Positions 11,912 through 23,962 of a stretch of 64,000 bases of DNA are shown here, one piece after another. A program made the position numbers and the translations under genes. The notes beneath the pieces were generated by a model. It searched no databases and was not told where the DNA came from. It saw nothing but the letters and a program-made list of their open reading frames with translations. Location: NCBI GenBank assembly GCA_021234155.1, contig JAJEKV010000006.1, positions 7,160,435-7,224,434 of the forward strand, read 5' to 3'. Positions within the stretch are counted from its first letter, which is position 1. The number at the start of each line of letters is the position of its first letter. Source of the DNA: Isoetes taiwanensis (lineage: Eukaryota > Streptophyta > Lycopodiopsida > Isoetales > Isoetaceae).

Positions 11912-13450
11912 ATGGCAACTTCTGATTTCCAGAGATGGTACAGCGCCAGCGCTCATGCTGCTGAGGCCGACGTCGACCAAATCTTCCAGATTTTCAGGAA
12001 GGAGGTAGACGTCCAAGCAACCTTGCCGCGCGACCTCCAAATTTTATAGTAGAGTCTTGATCGAGTTCCAAGCTAGGGTAGAACCCGGCTAGTGCAACTC
12101 CCCTTGTGTAGGATATTTTGTTCCTAGACCAGGTCCTGCCGCCAGCAAAGATAGAGGCGATGTCCCTAACATCGCCAAATACCTCACAAACAAAGCGCGA
12201 CCGCACACCGAGCCAATGGTCCTAAGCTGTCCAGCGGGGACCAAGTACTTCTCTTTCAACTTTGCCACGGCAATCTTTCTCACCACCCGTGCGGTGAACA
12301 TGCGGGGGAAACCTCTATTCCCCCCATGGGCGTGGATCCATTAGCCGTGCTTGTGTGAGAACAGCGGCTCCTCACACAAGTCTGAGCGGGAGGCGGGAAG
12401 GGAAGGGAAGAAGACTCGGATGAGCAGAACTGAGGAGGAGGAAGACGATGTTGAGCTCGACCCAGCAGAGGAGCGGCGTCAAGCGGAAGCGGGAGTGGCA
12501 AGAGGCCCTCGAAGAAGCCGGCAGACGAGAGTCGCGCCACCCCCAAGTTAGGCATCACAAGCCTAGCCCCCATTATAATCGAAGGTGAGGAGTTTCTACT
12601 CCTAAGCGACATTCAAAACCTCCCCGAGTGCGAGGGAAAGGGAGTACCGACCAAGAGTTGCTGCACCAACTCAAGAACGGACTTGGACGACTTCATCGTC
12701 CGAGGAGAGTCCGACTTTCCCCTCCAAGTATGGAAGCCCACACTTACACGGGAGAGTTTACCTCCAGGCATCCAAGCCTACAAAGAACATCAGTGGATCA
12801 TGGAGGCGCAAAGGCCGGAGAACAAGCTACCGGCGGAGGAAGAGTTCCTTGCTCTCCGTGAGGCAGATGGGGATCCGCTATCGACCTCAAACATCCTAAC
12901 GGAAAGCTCATCCGCTAAAGACCTCCCGGGGATAGGGACAGCTTAATTCGACCTCCCGGGGAGGGCGGCCAAAGAATCCCGAGGAGACTACAGGGAGCTC
13001 ACCACGGTAGAGGTTGATGATTTGAGGCCGGACCGCAGCTGGATACCGAAAGTGGCCGAGGACCGCCTCGCGAACGGACAGTCACTACGCTATTACGCCC
13101 CATCGCTGATGGATGGAAGAATAGCGGTTATCCACCGCAAATTCACCCCCAGGCGAGGAAGGAGTATCACGCTGATTGCACTCGGGATTGTGAGCATGCA
13201 CGGCTACCCCTTTAACAGAGTATGCAATCCCCGGTGAAAAAGAGCGGTAGCACTCGGCGTCTTCGACCGGGCCATACCTTTACAGCGGCGGGCAAGACTG
13301 TCGTGATGGCAATGACTTACACCTCCCACCCTTGAGAATAGAAGATTTAGCAAAGAGCATTCAGTGGTGGATCTCGGCCAATGTCCCTAGGAACTTAGGC
13401 CATTCAAGGAGCAGCCCAAGTGAAAAAGTTCCCGGAGGATAATCCATCTT
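11912..13450 (+). pseudogene. Broken coding-like region of unknown family
   Basis: From ATG 11912 a frame reads MATSDFQRWYSASAHAAEAD and runs 45 codons to a stop. Several further open pieces follow in shifting frames: an acidic stretch rich in E and R (about 12350-12550), a piece around 12560-12945 containing QVWKPTLTRESLPPGI, and a piece at 13022-13237. Codon-like composition and higher GC than the surroundings support former coding. I do not recognise a family. It could be the gag-like or additional ORF of an LTR element, or an unrelated dead gene. It sits between the hairpins and the chromovirus. Confidence 0.4.
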
Positions 13451-13819
13451 ACCCCAGGCATCAAAAATGATTAGCGATGTGGTTGCAATTTCTTGTATTA
13501 GTGTAATATAAAATATAAATATAACATTCTCTTGCACTATAAATGTTTTGTTGATATAATTTGTGTCCCCTCAACCATGCCAACAAACATAAATAATGCA
13601 AGAAAGCAAGGAAAACTAACCATGTAGATATGAACCACTTGTGTATGCAAGCTAGAGGCTGGAGCGAGGAGAAGCGACAAGCTGCGGGGAACTTACAGGG
13701 GAACGAGCATACAGGCCAGAATACGGAACAAAGGAACCCGCTTGAAGAATTTGGACAAATGACTCGGAAGAAGAAATATCGCAAATGAGGCCGGACCTCC
13801 GAAACGGATAAAGGCTTGC

Positions 13820-14560
13820 TTGGCGCTGGCAAGGGAGCAGTGTTTGGTGGGTAGCAGCTCAATTGCCGCAAGCATCAGCTTTCGGAGAACAAGTAGAGAC
13901 AGACAAGAGGAGCAAGAGAGGAAGGTCCCCTCGGACTCCTGGAGCTCAAGCCTCGATTCAGACCTCGATCCCGAGGAAGAAGAAGAGCAGAACCAAGTCC
14001 GAGCAGACGAAAGGCAGAGGAACCACCCGGAGGGACGACAAAGGGACACAAGAACCTCTGACTACCAGAAGAAAGTAGACTCTGCATTGGGAAATGTTTG
14101 GAAGGCCAGGAAGCTCGAAAGCAATTCAGCGAGAATGTCGCATGGAGGCCGTTTGGCTTGACGAGATGAGCCAATACTGGCAATGCCTATGGTATGAAGG
14201 ATAAGGATAAAAGGCAGGTGGCAACAAATGAACTCAAGGAGCAAGCACGCATTTGGTGGGAAGGGCTATGCCAGCCCATGGCTTGGGCGTAGATCTTGCG
14301 AGTTCAAGAAGTTTGCTAAAGCCTTCCAAAGCGCCATTCGTTCCAAGAGAGCACAAGTCGGTATGATGCAAAGAAGTTCTGAAGTTGCAAAGAAGGCAAC
14401 AAGTCAAGATGTAAATACACGGAGGAATTTATGAGGCTAGGGTGGGGATGTGCCAAAAGTTAGGTGAGAAGCATCACGGTGGGAAAGCTACATTCAAGGT
14501 CCTAATGAGGAGATCCATAAGCTTGTAAGGAGTAATAAACCCTAGAACGGTATGCTTTTT
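13820..14560 (+). pseudogene. Chromovirus gag remnant
   Basis: Open pieces at 13820-14161 and 14228-14434 are lysine-, arginine- and glutamate-rich and are followed by a WW-containing stretch (ARIWWEGL when read across a frameshift, near 14245). This fits the Ty3/gypsy retrotransposon gag core. It is colinear with the pol region downstream. Between 13240 and 13820 is AT-rich DNA with no gene. No 5' LTR or primer-binding site was found upstream. Confidence 0.55.
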
Positions 14561-15079
14561 GAGTCCAAGGCAATAAGCTTACAGGGACGGGACCTCGGAA
14601 TACGGGCAGAGGCAAATAAAGAGTTACCAAGATAAAGGCAAAATGGCAAGCAGTGTTTAGCCCGAGCGGCCGGCCAGGGACCAGCTAGAGCCCCATATAG
14701 TGGCAATCAAGGGAAAAGCCGGGGAGAAGAAGCGGTGTCTTCAAAGACAAACGGGAAGGGTCAAACTACTCCAAAGCGGTCGCATTCTGCCGAGGCCATG
14801 CCAAGGAAAAGAGCGAGTGCATAGAAAGCGGCTTTGCCCCGAGGTGTTTCCAGCGGGCCATAGGGCCGACAAACGCCCATATGTCATGAGTGCTTGGCCC
14901 AGCGTAGTTGGGAGATTGGGACACTCTGTCAATACGGCGGCGGGCGAGGAGGCCCATGACATGTTCGGGGGTGAGTGTCATATCTTTGCCTTAATTAGAT
15001 CTGAGCAAGCGAGAGAGCCAAGATAAAGTAATTTCCACGGTAGGAAAGGCCAAGGCCAAGTCATTTATAGTCTGATAGA

Positions 15080-17290
15080 TTAGGGAAGTAGCCATAACTT
15101 TGCATCTCGAGAATGGTTCAAATGTTGAAGTTGAAACCATTAAAAGTCAAAGCCAAGCCCGTTGTCTTAGCAAGTGGAGCTGATGGCGACGGCGGGTAAA
15201 AAGAATCAACTTTGACATCGACTTGCGGGGATTAAGATCGGATGGGGGCAGAAGTAATGGGCATTGGCAAGTCACGACTTGATAATGGGTATGGAGTACC
15301 TTGGACCAGCAGGGCCATTATTGATTGTGAAGCGGAAGGTGACCTTCCCAACACCCACGGCAAGATCATTGAGATAACGAGGTAAAGAAGTTGTTCCCAT
15401 CATGCGGTGTATGTCTTCTAAGCGGCTGTTCAAGTGCATCAAGAGTGAGCAAGTAGCATACATCTTCAAGCTTGAGATTAGTGAGTCGAAAGTGGAAGGA
15501 AGCAAAGAAGACAAGATGCTCAGCAAGTTCCGAGGCAAATAGCTAAGTTGATCCGGGAGTTCGATCTCTTTCGAGATGAGATCAAGCAGCTCCTCCTTAT
15601 AGGGGAGTCGAAAGCGAGATAGCACTCGAACCGAGGAACAAAGCCCACAAGCAAGGCTCCATATAGAATGACAACGCGGGAGTTGCCTGGGCTGAAGAAG
15701 CGATTCGCGAGAGTTGCTTTCGACCTAGGTTTCATTAGACCTAGTGTCGCCCGTTTGGGCGCCCATTCTTTTTGTCAAGAAGAAGGATGGATCTTTGAGG
15801 ATGTGCATAGACTATAGGCGGTTGAATAAGCACACCATTAAGAACAAGTATGCGCTTCCAAGATCGGGCGACTTGATGGATCAGCTTCAAGGAGCAAAGA
15901 TCTTCTCAAAATCGACTTAAGGTGGGGTTATCATCAGATAGGATAAAGGAGGAGGATATCCACAAGACCGCCTTCCAGGGTTTGGTATGGGCATTATGAG
16001 TTCGCGGTGATGCCTTTCGCTTATCAAATGCCCCATAGCGTTCATGAGGCTCATGAGCGATATCTTCGAGGAGTTCACGGACACCTTTGTGATTGTTTTC
16101 TTTGATGACATTTTGGTATACAAAGCGGATCCTTTGAAAAACGCGTGCAACGAGAAGGGTGCTAGAGAAGTTGAAGAGGCACCGGTTATGCGCATGTAAG
16201 TTGTCGGCGCCCGCCGCCTTGAGAGAAGGTGGAATACCTTGGTCATGTGATCTCGGCGAGAGAAGGCATCTCGGCGGACCCCGCCAAGATTGAAGCAAGA
16301 TAATTGAAAGGCCGCGAAAGAATGTGCCGCGAGGCCGAAGTTTTCTCGGTCTAGCCATAGGTACTACAGGGGAAGTGAAGAACTTTGCTAAGATAGCGGC
16401 CGGATTACGGACCTAACGAGGCGAGAAGGTGAAAGCTGGGTAGAGCATTGGCACAAGAAAGCCAAAAAGGGGTTTGAATTGCTGAAAGAAGCTCGACTGA
16501 CGGCCCACAATCGCCTTGACCTTGCGGACAGGGAGAAGGATAAGCTTGTAGCAACGGTCACGCAGTAAGATAGCTCTGGTGCGTGCTTATGCAAGAAGAG
16601 CGTGGTAGCGTATGATTCGGGAAGATGAGCGGCCGTAGGCAGCCAACCATACGATCGAGAATTGCTTGCGGTTGTCGGGGCATTAAGAATATGGAGCACT
16701 ATCTCTTGGGAAGGAAGTTCAATTGGATCACAGATCATAGAGCCTCAATATGTATTCATAACCACACCTTAATCGAGGCGCGGAGATGGATGGAGTTCCT
16801 CGAAGAATATGACTTTGATATAGTCTGGCAGGGGAAGCTCAATGTGGTAGCGAATCGCTTTCAAAGGCATCCACGACAACTAGAGTGCATTGCAGCGCAA
16901 TTCGGCGCTCTCCGGCGACTTTGGCAAGAAGATTGAAGAGTCCTTGCCAGCGGGGCGTGGATTTCAAGGGGTATGGGCAAGCCTTTCTAAGGAGGCTAGA
17001 AGCGGATAAAGGCGGGAGGCCTTCAAGCATTATAAGAAGGAAGGCAACTGTTATACCATAAGAACAAGTTGTCGCGTGCATCGAATCATCGGTATAAGGA
17101 AGTTGATCCTCCATGACACGCCCCAACAGCCCAATAGCTGGCCATGCGGGATTCATGAAAACATATTTCAAAGTCTTGGCGGCTTATTATTGGCGAGGAA
17201 TGAAGAAGCAAATAGCTTCGCTACATCAAGGAATGTCGGCTATGCCCGGGACGGGCGAGGGAGCAATTCGGGGCATTAGAACCATTAGCG
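15080..17290 (+). pseudogene. Chromovirus pol: reverse transcriptase and RNase H
   Basis: The RT is clearly readable from about 15750. It shows [20 protein letters not shown], then a broken F-S-K-x-D-L-R-x-G-Y-H-Q segment, then the catalytic FDDILVY near 16100. RNase H follows around 16550-16800 (GRKFNWITDHRA). The integrase zinc-binding-type segment lies around 17100-17260 (HAGFMKTYFKVLAAYYWRGM). Many single-base frameshifts and stops make it inactive. The gag-pol order and the chromodomain downstream place it in the chromovirus branch of Ty3/gypsy. Confidence 0.85.
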
Positions 17291-18080
17291 GTGCCAAAAG
17301 CTAAGTGGGAGGTCATCAGCATGGATTTCATCACGGGACTCCCAAGAGCGGTGAGAGGCAAGGATGCCTTGATGGTAGTGGTCGACAAGTTGTCAAAGAT
17401 GGCACATTTTGTGCCTTGCGGGGACCACGAATCGGCTATGGATCTGACAAAAGCTCTTCACCAAAGAGATCTTCGGGCTTCATGGCATGCCAAGGGAGAT
17501 TATCTCAAACGGGGATCAGAAGTTCATGAGTGCCTTTGGCAAGACCTCTTTCAAACGATTCGGACCAAGCTATCCATGAGCGCGGCGTGTATCATCCTCA
17601 GCCGGATGGCCAAGCGGAGCGACCAGCGGGGATCTTAGAAGACATGCTAGAAACTATATGCGGAATAAGCAAAGTATGTGGGAAGAATTTATTCACTTGG
17701 TGGGTTTGCATACAATAGCACCAAGCGGGAATCATCCCAAATAATCGCCATTTATGATCAATTATGGCTACTCAGTGCCCTAACTCGGACACTTGGCACA
17801 ACCAGTGTCAAAAGTAGAAGTTCGCGGGCGGATGTTGGCGATATCAGCCTCGTGGAAGAAGTTCGAGGTTATACGCTACTTGACAAGAAGTCGTCGAGGA
17901 AAGAGCATCGCCGACAAGCATCGAACGGTCGAGAGAGTTCAAAGTTGGAGATGATGTATGGCTCAAGATAAAAGGTGAAGCGGGCGGCTTCGGGGATTGG
18001 CAATTGCAAGAAGCTTGCTCCAAGGTGGGCTGGACCCTTCAGAATAATCAAAGAGTAGGTAATCAATCCTACAAGTTGGA
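17291..18080 (+). pseudogene. Chromovirus integrase core
   Basis: The frame at 17291-17638 reads KWEVISMDFITGLPRA and ALMVVVDKLSKMAHFVPC, the start of the retroviral-type integrase core with its first catalytic aspartate. The second aspartate region and the rest are broken by frameshifts (about 17560-18000). It continues in register towards the chromodomain. Confidence 0.85.
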
Positions 18081-18417
18081 TTTGCCGACACACCTAAAGA
18101 TTCATAAAAGGTCTTCCGCGTGTGAGTTTGTTGAAGAAGCATACTCCAAATCGAGACCGAAGTCTTGGACACTCAACGTTGTTGGAAATGGCGGACGGCA
18201 ACTGGAAATAGTTCGGTGATTCTTGATAAAGCTTTCAAGAAAGCGAGGAGATCGAATTCCTCGGTATTTGGTCAAGTGGAAACACTTGCGATTGGAAAGG
18301 CATGCGTGGGTACTTAAGAAAGATTTAGTAAAAAGCGGTACCCACAATTTATGGAGCAATGGGGCGGCAAGGTCATCTCAGAAGAAATCGGCTCGAGCAT
18401 GTCGATTTGTGTAGGTT
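18081..18417 (+). pseudogene. Chromovirus integrase C-terminus with chromodomain
   Basis: The frame at 18223-18414 reads RYLVKWKHLRLERHAWV, a chromodomain with the usual YLVKWK core and a conserved W. Chromodomains at this position target chromovirus integration to heterochromatin. The preceding segment (about 18180-18240) reads as the usual pre-chromodomain linker across one frameshift. From 18420 to 19278 I see no gene. Confidence 0.8.
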
Positions 18418-19278
18418 AATTCTTGTATAGATTAATCACGCATGCAACCTATGTTTGGTATGGGTCGCATGCGTTATTCTGCAAATGATGAGACCACTAC
18501 GGTGATCTCTAGGGCGTGGTGTAATGTCAATGTAGGCATGACCAGCGTTTCCGCTTAGGCGAGTGGAAGGTAGATTAGAAAGTCTACTGCCCCACGGAAG
18601 GAGGCGACCTCGAGAGAAAAGAGGTCATTAAGGAATGCATTGATAGGAAAGCACCTTTAGCCCCATATATGCTTTGATAGGAGGAATCCATCCTTCCGCC
18701 CCCGCAGCGAAGGATATCCTCCTGTTGGGCAACTAGAGGTGTAGGCATGAGCGGCATATAGGCATATAAGTTGTCTCCCACGGCCATTATGGAAGATTCA
18801 TCCTCTTCCTATCTTGGGAGATTAGCCATGCATTCATGTAGATAGGTGGGTTGGTCACCATATAACCAAAATTTATTAAATAATTAAGCGGTACTAACGT
18901 GGTGTTAATGTCGACCTGCGAGTAAAGAGAGCGCTTAGGAGGGCAAGGAGGTCGAAGACGAAGACTTGCAAACACAAGTTTTGTTGGAATGTGTTGCAAG
19001 GAATGAAGAGTACCCGGACAATAACTATAGATATGAAATGTTGAAATTTTGTCTAATTTAAGATAGTGAATACCTTGTTTAATGATGTTATGAATTGTTA
19101 AGTATTCCATAGTATGATGACGTGATAATGTTTTAAAGATATTACCTTAGGGTAATCCTGGTAAATGTATAACTATTATATTGTATGCATCACGTTGATT
19201 GCGATTGCGATTAGTAAGATCCCAAGGTGGGGAGAACCCCGCGATCGCCGGGACGGCATCATTTCAAGGTGGGGAGAA

Positions 19279-20380
19279 TGTGACGTTCAAAGCCGCGATT
19301 ATCGCTCCGGGGCGTACATTGTACCGCCACGCCACGCATTACACGCCACCTCGCATTGGCGGTAATGCCAAGCGGATAGCGGGTAAAGTAGCCCTGGGGG
19401 CAACTTGCTAGGAGTGTTCATATATTATTAATGTGCACATGTGCACATTAATGAGGGCACACCTTCCATGTTGGCATATTTTGCCACCTAGCCATTAAAG
19501 GCAAGTGGGGCCTTTCCAATTATCCCACATGCCAAATTGGGTAATTGAAAACCCTAGCCTAAAAGCCCATGTCTATTTAGGGTAGGAAAACCCTAGCTTG
19601 CTAGTTTTTAGTCCTTAGGGTTTTAGAGAGTTTTGGCTGCCCCAGAGCCAAACCGCCTCCCGCATGGCGAATTGCACCATCAGTTCCCCTCCATTCGCTC
19701 AGCTCGAGGGGATGGTTGAACTCAGTCGGGGAGGAGCCACTCAAGGATCAGGTATTTGGTCAATTTAATAGCTTAAACCGTCTTCTAGTCATAGAATCAA
19801 TAGGTTTAGACTATTAAATTGCCCATAGTAGCTATCTAGATCTTAGATCTGGACACTAACTAAAGAACCTAACTCTATGATTAAATCTAGTTCTTTAGTT
19901 CTTACAGGATGTATTTGGATGATGTGTCTCTGTGAACTCCTTGTATTGGGAAGGGGGTAGAGGCCCTAAAGCTTGTAGTTGATGCTCCTAGAGTAGCCTC
20001 TCTAGCACACTTGTAGATTAGGCACTGTGTACAAAGAGCCACACCCGGTTGTGGGTGGAGGGGCGGGGTGGCTAAGAAGGAGGTTCATGTTCGACTCCCG
20101 AGCGATCTCCCCGGTGTGTAAAGCCTACCGGGGATCATTGTGACTAGGTCTAATGGCTTACCACCGAGTGCGGGTAAAGGCATGGGCTCGACTTGCAGAG
20201 TGAAGTGGTGTACACTTTCCAGTGGGTTCACCGAGTCTGGGCGTTGGCCCTCTAGTCACCTTTGAGTTAAGCATGTAGATCTCCGGAGGGAGTGATCCCT
20301 ACCCCCCATCGGGCGGGAGGATGAGACCGGGAATAGCCCCTTTGGCTATGCATCCCGGCGAATCTGGTGGGGTCCCAACA
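19279..20380 (+). mobile_element. Probable 3' LTR of the chromovirus
   Basis: It is preceded by a polypurine tract (AAGGTGGGGAGAA, 19266-19278) and opens with TGTGACG, the common start of plant Ty3 LTRs. I place the end at CCCAACA (20380), giving TGT...ACA termini and about 1.1 kb. The end is tentative because no 5' LTR is present to compare. It carries a 26-bp perfect palindrome. From 20381 to 20965 is GC-richer DNA with no gene that I can support. Confidence 0.5.
19427..19452. repeat. 26-bp perfect palindrome
   Basis: The sequence is its own reverse complement about a CA/TG centre. Its inner part is GTGCACATGTGCAC and its outer part ATTAAT. It lies in the probable 3' LTR, about 150 bp after its start. 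Confidence 0.9.
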
Positions 20381-20967
20381 CTTTTCAGCCCTACTACGCA
20401 AAGTGCACGGGGAGGAGAGGCCGGATGGAGTGGACAACCCTATGCCATGTTCTTATGCCAGCCAATTCCATTGCCATGAATTCTGCCTGCAGCGAACTCA
20501 CGGAGACCCAAGCCGTCGGTCACCCTTGAGTCTCGAGCCTTGGGTAGGATCCCCATGTGATGTCTTGATCTTTGTCCATGCAGATATGAGGGAGGACCAT
20601 CCTTGAGATGGTCGCAGGATGTTGATATATGTGCTAACGACATGTATGTTTACGCTTCGCAGACTAGGTAGGCCCCGAGGGGAGGGGGTAGAATGACACC
20701 TTCACTCTCCCCGGGACTCGTTACGGGTGCGATGATATGTGGAGGGCCCTGTATCGGCATGGAGCTGGTGTGGGGAAGAACTCTGTTTGTATCACGGTGA
20801 GTGCAATCATGCGAGTAGGGGACGCCACAGCTTGGACTGAGGATATGGGAGTCCCACTTTTTGACTACCCAATCTTCTCGTTGTAGAAATTCTGGGGGGT
20901 AAATCCATGTCATTTCTAATTCCTTCTTTTTCTCTTTCTCTGGATCAACCGGAAGCTAAATTATGAG

Positions 20968-21125
20968 CTCAAAAATTCGGATCAACGAGGAGCTAACTCG
21001 AGCTCAAAACTACCATATTAGTTATATCAAAAGATAGAATTTAAGTTGCTTCAATACCAAATATCGACTCCAAACAAACGAAAACTTTTTGCAAAGGGTC
21101 ATTTGCATCTACATCAACGATTAGA
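20968..21125 (+). repeat. Direct repeat, copy 1
   Basis: About 150 bp beginning AAAATTCGGATCAAC and containing TTAAGTTGCTTCAATACC. It recurs at 21453-21640 with small indels. No gene is visible here or in the 330 bp between the copies. Confidence 0.8.
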
Positions 21126-21452
21126 GCAATCGAAACCCAAAACCCGATTCTTTACCTTGTTCATACATAAGCTCCTCCATCTCCAACTCCATGTCCATCA
21201 CTAAATTCATCACGCTTTTTTCAAAATACCCATAGCACAAATAGGCCTATATAAATTAAAACAAGCAATATTATTGTCATATCCTTATTCATCGTGGCAT
21301 TCATCTTCTTGATATCCATCGATCATATTCATCTTCTTCATATTTTTATCTTCAAACTCCATTTTGAAAAATTGATTTTAAATCTATATCATATCATATA
21401 TCCAGGTTTTTGTATTCTACATCATGCTTATATACATAAGGCGATTGCCTCA

Positions 21453-21640
21453 AAAATTCGGATCAACCGAGCTAAATTAGAAGCTCAAAAATTACGGATC
21501 AACCAGAGCTAACTGAGCTCAAAACTACCATATTATAGTTATATCAAAAGATAGAATTTAAGTTGCTTCAATACCAAATATCGACTCAAACAACCCGAAA
21601 ACTTTCGCAAAGGGTCATTGCATCATCGCATCAACATTGT
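21453..21640 (+). repeat. Direct repeat, copy 2
   Basis: Second copy of the repeat at 20968-21125. It carries a small internal duplication of the AATTCGGATCAAC element, and its right end runs into the B3 pseudogene. Confidence 0.8.
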
Positions 21641-21995
21641 AATTTCCAAAGACCAGCCATAAGGATCCCTTCGCCGGTGATACAAAATTTTTTACCTTGA
21701 TATCTCTCTCAAACGAAACCACATCATTCACCTGCAAATTCTTTGCCTTGACAAACCTGCTCCAGCCTTTTGTGAAGACATAACTTTGCGAACTATCCCA
21801 ATAACAGTATCTAAATTTCCACATGCATTGATTTTCATCTATAAACAGAAGCATCTTACCTTTTTTTTCTCCACAATTCCATCGCAAGGCAAAATGTGCT
21901 TACTGCGTTGATTTTTGGAATGACGAGCTGTTCAATCTTCCAACATCACTGGGAGTAAGGATTTTATCAAACATGTGAACTGTATAAGTAGGAAA
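21615..21995 (-). pseudogene. B3 DNA-binding domain pseudogene (RAV/NGATHA type)
   Basis: On the minus strand the domain starts with MFDKILTPSDVGRLN and ends with [26 protein letters not shown] and DVVSFER. These are the hallmark blocks of the B3 domain of RAV-like plant transcription factors. Between the two halves, where LVIPKQHAEKHFPL is expected, the frame shifts twice and a stop appears. The C-terminal half (21615-21887) remains open. No AP2 domain was found nearby. It is a fragment, not a working regulator. Confidence 0.8.
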
Positions 21996-21999
21996 GAAA

Positions 22000-22900
22000 T
22001 GATCTGTGGGACTTGGTGAAGGGCCCTTCACTAAAAAGCAAGGAATATGTTCCAATTCCACTTTCCATGTATGGATCTCCCAGTGTAGTACCGCATTTTA
22101 CCGTACCATATGTACCACTGCACTGCACTGTGCACTGCACTGCACTGCACTGCAGGGTGTAGCCACATAGTATCTCGGCTTTTCAAAATCCTCATCAATG
22201 GGGTTGGCTTCATATGGAACTTGTGCAATTGAAGCATAAATTCCTCCACCATCATATATCACAAAATCATCGGGCGTTTGGCGGGTAAAGTTGCAAGTTC
22301 AAGCATTGCTTCTTGATTCCAACCTTGATGTTGATCTTTCAACTTCCATAGTGCCATTAAATTACTTGTATACCCAAAGATGAGATTTTAGATCATAACC
22401 TTCTTCCCCACTGTATTGGCGTATCCATATGTGCTTCTTTGGTATCCATATGTGCTTCTTTGGTTTCGATATAGTTCCGGACAATGTTTTTCCAAAGCTT
22501 TTGCAAGCTCTCAAAGCCCCCAAAAAAACCATTTTTCCGCAGTTCGGTTTCTGAAGAGTCTAGATGAAGGAGGTAACCCACATCGCTAAATGACCATTCT
22601 CTTTCACATCTAGAGATAAGATTACTTCCAGAAAGACCTAATGAAGCCGCATTGATATGGACGGATCAATGGAGTCAATAATCAATAAATACCTTTTGCC
22701 GGGGATGTTTGAATTGCGCTATGTTTAATTCGCCATCGCCTAAACCTAGAATCCGCCAATCGCCATCGCCCTAAACCTAAGCTGAAACAAAAATCCAAGA
22801 ATCGGTTATCAAATCAAGCTGCCCACTTGGTTGCACAAGCACGAAATGAAATGCCAGTCTCAAGGACTTTCTTATCTAACCAATCTACACTATCTTGAGA
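22000..22900. other. No gene; short tandem repeats
   Basis: It contains a TGCAC pentamer microsatellite (about 22106-22154), a 21-bp unit repeated twice (22421-22462), and a 27-base segment (22577-22603) that recurs at 24504-24530. No coding signal. Confidence 0.6.
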
Positions 22901-23239
22901 GCCAACTAGATCCACCACAGAAATATCTGGTGGAGTGTCTAGCATAATATCCTCTAGGCTGAACTTTTGTGGTAACGCATGGCTCAAAGATCAAACGTGA
23001 ATCCAAGCTCTCTAAAAGATGATGAGGCGCATCATTTTCTATACTCCTTGCCAACCCCCATCGGAAAACTACGAATATCTTCGTCCACACTTTGGAGATT
23101 ATTTGAGAATTGGTCAGAACTTGATAAGAATGCATTCGCCGCAGCCTACAAGCCGAGACTCATTTTGCACAGTTCCATATTAGCCATGGCCAAGAACCGG
23201 ACCTGATAAATTGGTTAGAATATTAGAATACAATTGCAG

Positions 23240-23580
23240 GAGATGAAGAAGCAAATCTAGACAATGATCTGATAACAATAGAACTTCTGAAGCACCAGGT
23301 ATGACTAGATATATTATTATTTCATATTTTATAGCCGCAATTGACATGTTTGGGATGTAATATAGCGTATTGCCCTTGCTTGGATGGAGAAATCGAACTT
23401 CGAGGCGATTGTCTGGGCTTAAGGGCACAACAAAGATGGTGCCTTTTCCGAACGCCAATTCAAAACCAAATTGACGATCTCTATAGTTATTTTCGATTTT
23501 TAAGGTATTATCCTTATGATGACAGAACTGTATTTAACAATGAAATAAGGAATCGATCCAAAGAAACCATGTTATAGGGT
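23240..23580 (+). pseudogene. SNF2-family helicase fragment with internal deletion
   Basis: Exon 23240-23298 ends LITIELLKHQ with a GTATGA donor. The next exon starts after a TATAG acceptor at 23366 and reads RIALAWMEK, the segment before the ATPase Walker region. It then jumps to LRAQQRWCL, TPIQN and DDLYSYFRFLRYYPYDD, the motif III region. Everything between (Walker A, DEAH box) is missing. The conserved GTPIQN has become RTPIQN. The closest family I know is the plant CHR27/CHR28 and RAD5-like helicases. It is dead. Confidence 0.75.
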
Positions 23581-23960
23581 ACAAGCTTACGCAAGTCATA
23601 TTAAACACTATAATGCTTCTACGGACAAAAGGTAAAAGTGTGGGATTTTTCTTGTGTTCTTGCACAAATTTTAAGGTTTTATCCCGTTCTTCTCTCAAAC
23701 AACAATGATTGACAACAAGCCTATTGTCAAGTTACCTTCAAGGATTGTAAACTTGGAACAACTAGATTTTGACACGAGAACAACGCCGGTTTTATAATGA
23801 ACAATTTATCACATCTATTGTGATGATGCATGCCTTGCAACAACACGCTTAAATGAAGTCGCGGGTTGGTCGTCGAGTCTTTTTCGAGCCGTGTATCGAT
23901 CGGGGCGTGTATTGAATTTGTAATCCTAAAACCATTAACCTTCATGTATAAAAATATCGT
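23581..23960. other. No gene seen
   Basis: AT-rich DNA after the helicase fragment. A short minus-strand ORF (23727-23963) has no recognisable features. Confidence 0.5.
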
Positions 23961-23962
23961 CA

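Noticed and set aside
12280-12612. Minus-strand ORF of 110 codons
   Set aside because: Shadow of the plus-strand acidic/arginine-rich coding-like piece; serine- and proline-rich as expected for an antisense frame.
11200-13820. 5' LTR of the chromovirus
   Set aside because: No sequence here matches 19279-20380, and no primer-binding site was seen before gag.
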